A stretch of DNA of 5,313 nucleotides from positions 1 through 5,313 of the forward strand of contig CAKZOY010000022.1 in assembly GCA_937138275.1 (NCBI GenBank). Reading direction: 5' to 3'. The DNA comes from an uncultured Chloroflexota bacterium (GTDB lineage: Bacteria; Chloroflexota; Anaerolineae; B4-G1; DUEL01). Below are positions 1-5,300 of this stretch, piece by piece; position 1 is the first letter of the stretch; every line of letters begins with the position of its first letter. The position numbers and the translations under genes were made by a program. Under the pieces are notes generated by a model. It was not told the DNA's origin. It worked only from the letters and a program-made list of their open reading frames with translations, and did not search any database.

Positions 1-3
1 CGT

Positions 4-31
4 AGCGCACTACGAACGAGCGCACTACGAA
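4..31. repeat. Two-copy 15-bp tandem repeat at window edge
   Basis: The 13-mer AGCGCACTACGAA occurs at 4-16 and again, identically, at 19-31, giving a 15-base period. The first copy overlaps a small inverted repeat, CGTAG at 1-5 and CTACG at 10-14 with loop CGCA. The array may continue to the left of the window. It lies in the gap before the polyferredoxin gene and shows no open reading frame of interest. It looks like an intergenic dispersed repeat rather than an operator, but with two copies this is only an impression. Confidence 0.6.
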
Positions 32-59
32 AAGGGTTTGTACCACAACTCCAGGTCCT

Positions 60-64
60 GGAGG
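60..64 (+). promoter_or_regulatory. Ribosome binding site deciding the start of the polyferredoxin gene
   Basis: GGAGG is followed by nine bases and then the ATG at 74. This favours ATG 74 over the in-frame TTG at 38, which has no such site in front of it. The first two bases of the site also close a short perfect palindrome, CCAGG T CCTGG at 51-61, which could form a small hairpin reaching into the site. The stem is only five pairs with a one-base centre, so a regulatory role is doubtful. Confidence 0.75.
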
Positions 65-73
65 AAAGCGGCA

Positions 74-1588
74 ATGTCTCGCCATATTCTCCGCTCTCTC
101 CCCCGCAGGAAGATTCCCGTTCTTCGCCGCGCGGTGCAGTACGGCGCGCTGCTGGCGTTCCTGGCGTTCGTCGTCGCTGCGCGGCGGGGCGGATGGCCCC
201 CGGCCCTTGTCAATGCTCCCCTGCGCCTGGACCCGCTGGCGACACTGGCCCATCTGCTTGCCAGCCGGACGCTTCTGGTGGGGTCGGCGCTGGCGCTGAT
301 CACCGTCGCCCTGACCCTGGCGCTGGGTCGGGCCTGGTGCGGCTGGCTCTGCCCGCTGGGCACAGTCCTGGACCTGTTTCCCATCCGGCGAACGAAGGCT
401 GCGGACCCTCCCCGCCTGGATGACCTCCGGCGGGCCAAACACGTCCTCTGGCTGACCATCATCGCCGCCGCGCTGCTGGGAAACCTGACCTTGCTGTTCC
501 TGGACCCGCTGACGCTCCTCATCCGCACCATTGCGGCAGCCCTCTGGCCCGCGCTGGATCAGTTGGTGACGGCCGCCGAGCGGGCCGCCTACGCGCTCCC
601 TGCCCTCCGGCCGGTTGTGGACTGGGTGGATGGATTCCTGCGCCCCGCCGTCTTCCCCGCAGAACCGCTGTTCTACCGCGCTCCCATCCTCTACGCGCTG
701 GTCCTGGCGGCGGTGATCGCGCTGAACGGGATCGCCCCCCGCTTCTGGTGTCGCTACCTCTGCCCGCTGGGGGGACTGCTGGGCTGGCTCAGCAAAGTCG
801 CCCTGGTACGGCGAGAGGTCACCGCGACATGCATCCGCTGTGATCGCTGCGCTCGCGTCTGCCCGACGGGCACCGTCCGCTCCGAACGGGAATACGCCAG
901 CGACCCCGCCGAATGTACGATGTGCCTGGAATGCCCCACGGCCTGTCCGGTGAATGCCATCCGTTTTCCGGCCCGCTCGGGTCTGGCGCCGCGGGAGACG
1001 TATGACCCCGGCCGTCGGGAGGCCCTCGCCGCGCTGGGGGCGGGGATTCTGGGCGTGGGCCTCCTGCGCAGCGACCGCGTCGCAAGCCGGGAGCATCCGC
1101 ACCTGATCCGTCCGCCTGGTGCGCAGGGGGATGACTTTGCGGCGAAATGCATCCGTTGCGGCCTCTGTGCCCGCGCCTGCCCGACCGGGGCCATTCAACC
1201 GGCGCTGGCGGAGGCTGGGGTGGAAGGGTTCTGGACGCCGATCCTGATCCCGCGCCTGGGCTATTGCGATTACTCCTGCAACGCCTGCGGACGGGTCTGC
1301 CCGGTGCAGGCCATCCCGCCGCTCCCTCTGGAGGAAAAGCGCCGGGCCGTGATCGGCCGGGCCTACATTGACCGTAACCGCTGTATCCCCTGGGCCGCCG
1401 GTCTCCCCTGCATCGTCTGCGAGGAAATGTGCCCGGTGCCGGAGAAGGCCATTGTCCTGGAAGAGGTTCCGGGGACAGGTGCTATTCAACGTCCCCATGT
1501 GGTGGCGGAACGGTGTATCGGCTGCGGTATCTGTGAATACAAGTGCCCGGTGAATGGTGAGGCAGCGATCCGGGTGTTCGCGATCTGA
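74..1588 (+). CDS. Membrane polyferredoxin, NapH/MauN-like module fused to NapG/MauM-like module
   Basis: This is a predicted membrane-bound electron carrier of 504 residues. The N-terminal half resembles NapH/MauN/NosR-type proteins: hydrophobic segments near residues 21-36, 66-85, 123-150 and 203-220, two CX3CP motifs (C89/C93 and C226/C230), then two ferredoxin motifs (C253, C256, C259, C263 and C281, C284, C287, C291). A twin-arginine pair (R314, R315) precedes a hydrophobic stretch at 317-331. The C-terminal half resembles NapG/MauM, with four more cluster motifs: C359-C369, C398-C409 (CX3CX2CX3C), C437-C453 (CX8CX2CX3C) and C481-C491. All 28 cysteines I find fall in these motifs, enough for six [4Fe-4S] clusters plus the two CX3CP pairs. 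In denitrifiers such proteins pass quinol electrons to periplasmic reductases; no reductase is visible here, so the partner is unknown. The ATG at 74 is chosen for its ribosome binding site. The fold and cluster content are secure; the role is inferred. Confidence 0.9.
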   Translation: MSRHILRSLPRRKIPVLRRAVQYGALLAFLAFVVAARRGGWPPALVNAPLRLDPLATLAHLLASRTLLVGSALALITVALTLALGRAWCGWLCPLGTVLDLFPIRRTKAADPPRLDDLRRAKHVLWLTIIAAALLGNLTLLFLDPLTLLIRTIAAALWPALDQLVTAAERAAYALPALRPVVDWVDGFLRPAVFPAEPLFYRAPILYALVLAAVIALNGIAPRFWCRYLCPLGGLLGWLSKVALVRREVTATCIRCDRCARVCPTGTVRSEREYASDPAECTMCLECPTACPVNAIRFPARSGLAPRETYDPGRREALAALGAGILGVGLLRSDRVASREHPHLIRPPGAQGDDFAAKCIRCGLCARACPTGAIQPALAEAGVEGFWTPILIPRLGYCDYSCNACGRVCPVQAIPPLPLEEKRRAVIGRAYIDRNRCIPWAAGLPCIVCEEMCPVPEKAIVLEEVPGTGAIQRPHVVAERCIGCGICEYKCPVNGEAAIRVFAI

Positions 1589-1591
1589 AAC

Positions 1592-1620
1592 TTGACGTAA
1601 ACGGCAAAATCTGGTAAAAT
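1592..1620 (+). promoter_or_regulatory. Predicted vegetative sigma-factor promoter for the pyrophosphatase gene
   Basis: TTGACG at 1592-1597 matches the -35 consensus in five of six positions. TAAAAT at 1615-1620 matches the -10 consensus in five of six. The spacer is exactly 17 bases. It begins four bases after the stop codon of the polyferredoxin gene and stands out from the GC-rich surroundings. Transcription would be expected to start near 1626-1628, giving a leader of roughly 73 bases before the GTG at 1700. The pyrophosphatase gene therefore probably has its own promoter rather than depending on gene 1. Confidence 0.75.
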
Positions 1621-1622
1621 CT
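1603..1622 (+). repeat. Tandem decamer overlapping the -10 box
   Basis: GGCAAAATCT at 1603-1612 is followed directly by GGTAAAATCT at 1613-1622, with one mismatch in ten bases. The period is about one turn of the helix, and the second copy contains the predicted -10 box. This placement would suit binding of a repressor or activator to one face of the DNA, but it could also be a chance duplication. No regulator gene is present in the window. Confidence 0.45.
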
Positions 1623-1623
1623 T

Positions 1624-1692
1624 TCCGTCCCTCTCAGGAACCACAGGTGACCGTCCACTCCCGGTGACGGTCACCTGAATTTCATGGACGGA
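1624..1692 (+). promoter_or_regulatory. Possible leader stem covering the pyrophosphatase ribosome binding site
   Basis: TCCGTCC at 1624-1630 is the exact reverse complement of GGACGGA at 1686-1692, so the two could pair over seven bases and enclose the 12-bp hairpin at 1644-1677. Two further G-U pairs (1623 with 1693, 1622 with 1694) would cover the whole GGAGG ribosome binding site at 1690-1694. The predicted transcription start near 1627 would remove much of the left arm, so only longer transcripts coming from gene 1 would form the full stem. The pairing is seen in the sequence; any regulatory effect is inference. Confidence 0.35.
1644..1677 (+). promoter_or_regulatory. Perfect 12-bp hairpin in the pyrophosphatase leader
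   Basis: CAGGTGACCGTC at 1644-1655 pairs without mismatch with GACGGTCACCTG at 1666-1677, leaving a ten-base loop. It is followed by AATTTC, not a run of T, so it is not a classical intrinsic terminator. It lies downstream of the predicted promoter and ends 12 bases before the ribosome binding site, so it would be in the leader RNA. It may stabilise the transcript, take part in translational control, or mark a weak end for transcripts of gene 1. As DNA it is also an interrupted palindrome that a dimeric protein could bind. Confidence 0.7.
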
Positions 1693-1694
1693 GG
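1690..1694 (+). promoter_or_regulatory. Ribosome binding site deciding the GTG start of the pyrophosphatase gene
   Basis: GGAGG lies five bases before the GTG at 1700. The next in-frame start, ATG at 1730, has no comparable site and would remove eleven residues just before the first hydrophobic segment. The GTG start is therefore preferred. Confidence 0.75.
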
Positions 1695-1699
1695 TTGTC

Positions 1700-4051
1700 G
1701 TGAAGGAACTGAGCATCCTGGAACAAAGTATGCTCTACGGCGTCATCGCCACAGCCATCCTGGGTCTCATCTATGCGCTCTGGCTCTGGCGCGATACGGT
1801 GCGCCGGGACAAGGGCAGCAGGGAGATGCAGGAGGTCTGGCAGGCGATCAAGGTGGGGGCCGAGGCCTACCTGCGACGCCAACTCAAAACCATTCTCCCC
1901 CTCCTCGGTATGCTGGTCGTCCTCCTCTTCCTCAGCGTCTACGTCGTCGCGCCGTCCCGGGAGGCCCAGGAACTCTTCGGGGAAAAGGCCCAACTGTACA
2001 TCGCTCTGGGTCGGGCCGGGGCCTTCATCCTCGGGGCGACGTTCTCCCTGCTGGTGGGCCAGTTGGGGATGCGGGTCGCCATTGAGGGCAACGTGCGCGT
2101 GACGGCGGAAGCGATGCGCCGCAACTACAACGGCGCGCTTACCGTTGCCTACCGGGCCGGTACGTTCACCGGGATGCTGACCGACGGTCTGGGACTCCTG
2201 GGGGGGACCGTCATCTTCATGATTTTCGGCCGCGCGGCGCCGGATGCGCTCCTGGGTTTCGGCTTCGGCGGGACGCTCCTGGCGCTCTTTATGCGGATCG
2301 GCGGCGGTATTTACACCAAGGCTGCCGATGTGGGCGCCGACCTGGTCGGTAAGGTGGAGGCCGGCGTGCCGGAGGACGACCCCCGCAACGCCGCGGTCGT
2401 CGCCGACCTCGTGGGGGATAACGTCGGCGACTGTGCCGGGATGGCCGCCGACATCTTTGAGTCCTACGAGGTCACCATCGTCTCCACCCTGATTCTGGGT
2501 ATCGCCCTGGCCCACTTCACGGGTGACATCATCTGGGTCGTCTACCCGCTGATCGTCCGGGCCATCGGCGTTATCTCCTCCATTCTCGGCACATTCACCG
2601 TCCCCATCTGGGAACGGTTCCCCCTGAAACTCCTCCGCGCCCGTGACGCCGAGGAGGCCATGTTCCGCTCCTACGAGGTCTCCAGCGTCAACACCGTCTT
2701 CTGGTCCTTCCTCTTCGCCTGGTGGTACGCCCATGACTGGCGGCTGGCCCTGCTGAATGCCATCGGCGTTGGGCTGGCGGTCAGTTTCAACCCGATCACG
2801 TCGTACTTTACTTCGGCTAAGCGCAAGCCGGTGCAGGAAATCGTCCAGTCCACCCGCACCGGCTCCGCTACGACCATCCTTTCGGGCCTCTCCGTGGGGA
2901 TGGAAACCAGCGTCTGGAGCCTCTTCGTCATCGCCATCACGATGGGCATTTCCTATCTGATCGCCCACCTTTTCCCTCCGCCTAACATTGCCCATCTGGG
3001 CGAGCAGGGCATCACCCTGTATATGCTCTACGGCGTGGCGACGATCGGCATCGGTATGCTCTCCCACACGGGGAACAACGTGGCGATGGACTCGTATGGC
3101 CCTATCGCCGATAACGCCAACGGCATCGCGGAGATGGTCCATGCCGACCCCGGCGCGATGCACATTATGGCCGAACTGGACGCGGTGGGGAACACCACCA
3201 AGGCCATCACCAAGCAGATTGCCATTGCGTCGGCGGTCATTGCGGCAACCAGTTTGTTCTTCTCCTTCGTTACCGATGTTTCGCTGGTACAGGAACGGCT
3301 GGGCGTGTCCACCCAGCAGTGGCTGTTGACGACGGGTATCCGGGTCTCTCTGCTGGAGGGCGTCATCGGGTTCCTGGTGGGTGGAGCGCTGCCGTTCCTG
3401 TTCTCCGCCTTCGCCCTGCGGGCGGTGAGTCGGGGCGCGTCGCTGGTGGTAGAGGAGGTGCGGCGGCAGTTCCGCATCCCCGGCGTGATGGAGGGGAAGG
3501 TGAAACCCGACTACGGCCGGGTGGTCGCCATCACCACCGCCGCTGCCCAGAAGGAACTGGTCAGCCTGGTCGTCCTCTCGGTCACCCTCCCGCTCCTGGT
3601 GGGCGTCCTCTTCCAGGTGGAGGCGCTGGGCGCGTTCCTGGCGGGCGTCATCCTCTCCGGGCAGTTGCTGGCGGTCTTTATGGCGATTGCCGGTGGGGCG
3701 ATGGACAACGCCAAGAAGTACATTGAGGACGGTCATCTGGGAGGCAAGGGCTCCGAGGCGCACAAGGCCGGTGTCGTCGGCGACACGGTGGGCGATCCGC
3801 TGAAGGACACGGCGGGGCCCGCCCTGAACCCGATGATCAAGGTGGTGAACCTGGTGAGTCTGCTGGCGGCGCCGCTGCTGGTGCAGTACCGGAACCAGCC
3901 GGTGGCGCTGGCGGTGGCGGGGCTCATCCTGCTTGTCCTCTTCGTCTGGGCCATCGGCCAGAGCCGGCGCGGGCTGGAGGTGGCCGGCGGGGCGCCGCTG
4001 GAGGCGGCGGTCGTTCCGGCGATCGGTGGCGGAAGCGACGGGGAGGAATAA
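1700..4051 (+). CDS. hppA: Membrane-bound proton-translocating pyrophosphatase, potassium-independent type
   Basis: This is an integral membrane enzyme that hydrolyses pyrophosphate in the cytoplasm and pumps protons out, recovering energy from biosynthetic pyrophosphate. At 783 residues it is a full-length member of the family, which has about 16 membrane helices. The catalytic segments are all present: KAADVGADLVGK at 207-218 (D210, D214, K218), PEDDPRN at 224-230, the acidic run with D236, D240 and D244, GPIADNANG at 467-475, DNAKKYIEDG at 669-678, and KGSEAHK through PLKDTAGPALNP at 683-711. GNTTKAIT at 497-504 has lysine 501 and threonine 504, the pair that defines potassium-independent H+ pumps; potassium-dependent enzymes have alanine at the lysine position. 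Oddities: L237 where most members have asparagine, E257 next to the gate glutamate E254, and QIAIASA at 506-512 where a glycine-rich stretch is usual. It has its own predicted promoter and leader structures. Identification is very secure; ion choice is inferred from the family signature. Confidence 0.98.
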   Translation: MKELSILEQSMLYGVIATAILGLIYALWLWRDTVRRDKGSREMQEVWQAIKVGAEAYLRRQLKTILPLLGMLVVLLFLSVYVVAPSREAQELFGEKAQLYIALGRAGAFILGATFSLLVGQLGMRVAIEGNVRVTAEAMRRNYNGALTVAYRAGTFTGMLTDGLGLLGGTVIFMIFGRAAPDALLGFGFGGTLLALFMRIGGGIYTKAADVGADLVGKVEAGVPEDDPRNAAVVADLVGDNVGDCAGMAADIFESYEVTIVSTLILGIALAHFTGDIIWVVYPLIVRAIGVISSILGTFTVPIWERFPLKLLRARDAEEAMFRSYEVSSVNTVFWSFLFAWWYAHDWRLALLNAIGVGLAVSFNPITSYFTSAKRKPVQEIVQSTRTGSATTILSGLSVGMETSVWSLFVIAITMGISYLIAHLFPPPNIAHLGEQGITLYMLYGVATIGIGMLSHTGNNVAMDSYGPIADNANGIAEMVHADPGAMHIMAELDAVGNTTKAITKQIAIASAVIAATSLFFSFVTDVSLVQERLGVSTQQWLLTTGIRVSLLEGVIGFLVGGALPFLFSAFALRAVSRGASLVVEEVRRQFRIPGVMEGKVKPDYGRVVAITTAAAQKELVSLVVLSVTLPLLVGVLFQVEALGAFLAGVILSGQLLAVFMAIAGGAMDNAKKYIEDGHLGGKGSEAHKAGVVGDTVGDPLKDTAGPALNPMIKVVNLVSLLAAPLLVQYRNQPVALAVAGLILLVLFVWAIGQSRRGLEVAGGAPLEAAVVPAIGGGSDGEE

Positions 4052-4060
4052 GGGATGGCC

Positions 4061-4095
4061 GGTTGCGGCGGGCGGCAACGCCGCCCGCCGCAACC
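4061..4095 (+). terminator. Very stable 16-bp hairpin between pyrophosphatase and deacetylase genes
   Basis: The arms 4061-4076 and 4080-4095 are perfect reverse complements (left arm GGTTGCGGCGGGCGGC) with a three-base AAC loop. It begins nine bases after the pyrophosphatase stop codon. The sequence after it, TTATCTGTCGG, has only a weak T content, so it may be a leaky terminator, an attenuator, or a 3' end protecting the pyrophosphatase message from exonucleases. It ends 15 bases before the ribosome binding site of the deacetylase, which has no clear promoter of its own, so some read-through is likely. Confidence 0.7.
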
Positions 4096-4110
4096 TTATC
4101 TGTCGGCGAA

Positions 4111-4115
4111 AGGAG
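4111..4115 (+). promoter_or_regulatory. Ribosome binding site deciding the deacetylase start
   Basis: AGGAG, within AAAGGAGAAGGG, lies eight bases before ATG 4124. An earlier in-frame ATG at 4055 also has a GGAGG (4042-4046) in front of it, but using it would translate the 16-bp hairpin into an arginine- and proline-rich leader not expected in this family. ATG 4124 gives the usual N-terminus and is preferred. Confidence 0.7.
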
Positions 4116-4123
4116 AAGGGCTT

Positions 4124-5158
4124 ATGGCGACCGGTTACGTCTACCACCCCGTCTATCTGGAGCATAACCAGCCCGGCCATCCGGAGAACGCCCGTCGGCT
4201 GGAGCGGATTATGGACGTCCTCCGGAGTAACGGGGTGCTGGATCGCCTGACGCCGGTGGCCGCGCGCCCGGCGACGGAGGAGGAACTGGCCCGGGTGCAT
4301 ACCCCTGCCTATATCGCCCTGGTGCGGCGGGTGGCCGAACGGGGCGGCGGGCACCTGGATGCGGATACGTATATGAACGCCCGCTCCTACGATGCCGCGC
4401 GGATGGCCGCCGGAGGGCTCCTGGCCCTGGTGGAGGCTGTCCTGAAGGGGGAAGTCCGCAACGGCTTTGCCCTCGTCCGGCCGCCGGGCCACCACGCCCT
4501 GCCCGACCGGGGCATGGGGTTCTGTCTCTTCAACAACGTCGCCGTCGCCGCCCGCCACGCGCAGACCTTTCCCGGGATTGAGCGCATCTTCATCGCCGAT
4601 ATAGACGTCCACCACGGCAACGGCACCCAGGCCATCTTTGAGGCGGACCCCTCGGTTTTCTACTTCTCCACCCATCAGTACCCCTACTACCCCGGCACCG
4701 GGCACTGGCAGGAGACGGGCGTCGGCGATGGGGCCGGGACCCTGCTCAACGTCCCGCTTCCGCCGGGGGTGGGGGATGAGGGCTTTGCCCGCATCTACGA
4801 GGAACTGGTCTGGCCGCTGGCCCGCCGCTTCCGCCCCGACCTCATCCTGGTCTCCGCAGGCTACGACTCCCACTGGCAGGACCCCCTGGCGATGATGCAA
4901 CTCTCCCTGCAGGGCTACGCCCGTATCGCGCGGGAACTGGTCGCGATGGCGGAGGAACTCTGCAGGGGGTGCATCGTCTTCACCTTAGAAGGGGGCTATC
5001 ATCTGGACGTGCTGGCTCACGGAGTGCTCAATGCCTTTTACGCGCTGCTGGGGGAGGAGACGGTCTCCGACCCCCTCGGCCTGCCGTTCCCTGCCAGCGA
5101 ACCGGATATCGGGGGGCTGATCCAGAAGGTGAAGGGAGTGCAGGGGATAGGGGCGTAA
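4124..5158 (+). CDS. Histone deacetylase superfamily zinc deacetylase (AcuC / acetylpolyamine amidohydrolase-like)
   Basis: This is a predicted cytoplasmic zinc hydrolase of 344 residues that removes acetyl groups from lysine side chains or small amines. Family motifs in order are PGHPENARRL at 17-26, RPPGHHA at 119-125 with the histidine pair H123/H124, FNN at 136-138, DVHHGNGTQ at 161-169, STHQYPYYPGTG at 182-193, SAGYDSH at 244-250, and LEGGYHLD at 288-295. Zinc ligands by homology are D161, H163 and D248, and the transition-state tyrosine is Y292, so the active site is complete. The length and C-terminal EPDI-containing end are usual for bacterial members. No signal peptide or membrane segment is seen. 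The gene follows the pyrophosphatase by 72 bases with a strong hairpin between them, and may be co-transcribed at a reduced level. The substrate cannot be told from sequence: acetylated proteins, acetylpolyamines or another amide are all possible, so no gene symbol is given. Confidence 0.95.
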   Translation: MATGYVYHPVYLEHNQPGHPENARRLERIMDVLRSNGVLDRLTPVAARPATEEELARVHTPAYIALVRRVAERGGGHLDADTYMNARSYDAARMAAGGLLALVEAVLKGEVRNGFALVRPPGHHALPDRGMGFCLFNNVAVAARHAQTFPGIERIFIADIDVHHGNGTQAIFEADPSVFYFSTHQYPYYPGTGHWQETGVGDGAGTLLNVPLPPGVGDEGFARIYEELVWPLARRFRPDLILVSAGYDSHWQDPLAMMQLSLQGYARIARELVAMAEELCRGCIVFTLEGGYHLDVLAHGVLNAFYALLGEETVSDPLGLPFPASEPDIGGLIQKVKGVQGIGA

Positions 5159-5202
5159 AAAGTAAAAACGTAAAACGTAAGACGTAAGACGTAAAGACGT
5201 AA
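5155..5202. repeat. ACGTAA short-period tandem tract starting at the deacetylase stop codon
   Basis: ACGTAA occurs at 5168-5173, 5175-5180, 5182-5187, 5189-5194 and 5197-5202, so the period is 7, 7, 7 and then 8 bases, mostly as GACGTAA. A degenerate copy continues as GGCGTGAA to 5210. The stop codon of the deacetylase lies in a GCGTAA that matches the motif, so the tract starts exactly where coding ends. It is AT-richer than the genes around it and has no hairpin potential of note. It looks like a dispersed intergenic repeat that has inserted or expanded next to the gene. Confidence 0.8.
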
Positions 5203-5264
5203 GGCGTGAATGGGGGGATGATGCCGGAAGAGAAGCCACAGGGGCACAAAATCAAGATTTTTTC

Positions 5265-5300
5265 CTTCGTGGTCTTTGTGTGCACTTTGTGTACTTTGTG
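5265..5300. repeat. CTTTGTG short-period repeat tract
   Basis: CTTCGTG at 5265-5271 is followed by CTTTGTG at 5274-5280, 5285-5291 and 5294-5300, giving steps of 9, 11 and 9 bases. On the other strand it reads as CACAAAG units, a style of intergenic repeat I recall from many environmental genomes. The unit differs from the ACGTAA tract 60 bases upstream, so two unrelated repeat types sit side by side. The stretch between them (5211-5264) shows no gene, and the tract is cut off by the end of the window soon after. Confidence 0.75.

Noticed and set aside
38..73. Upstream TTG start for the polyferredoxin gene, adding 12 residues
   Set aside because: No ribosome binding site precedes TTG 38, while ATG 74 has GGAGG at good spacing.
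74..1588. Assignment as a true nitrate reductase NapH or NapG
   Set aside because: No nap gene is visible and this architecture is shared by many ferredoxin-type membrane proteins, so only the family likeness is claimed.
4055..4123. Upstream ATG start for the deacetylase, adding 23 residues
   Set aside because: It would translate the perfect hairpin into an arginine- and proline-rich leader. ATG 4124 has its own ribosome binding site and gives the usual N-terminus. It is not fully excluded, because GGAGG at 4042-4046 is well placed for 4055.
1682..4900. A 1072-codon open frame on the minus strand across the pyrophosphatase and deacetylase genes
   Set aside because: Its product is rich in arginine, aspartate, glycine, histidine and glutamine with no recognisable domain, and it lies opposite two certain genes with intact family motifs. 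GC-rich coding DNA often lacks stops on the opposite strand.
5248..5263. AAAAT / ATTTT stem followed by T residues as a terminator for the deacetylase
   Set aside because: The stem is five A-T pairs with a CAAG loop and no G-C pairs, too weak for an intrinsic terminator, and it lies about 90 bases past the stop codon.
4985..5285. Overlapping minus-strand frames of 69-85 codons at the right end
   Set aside because: They run through the repeat tracts and antisense to the deacetylase end; their products are low-complexity translations of the repeats with no recognisable domain.
5155..5300. CRISPR array
   Set aside because: Units of 6-8 bases with spacers of one to four bases do not resemble CRISPR repeats and spacers, and no cas gene is present.
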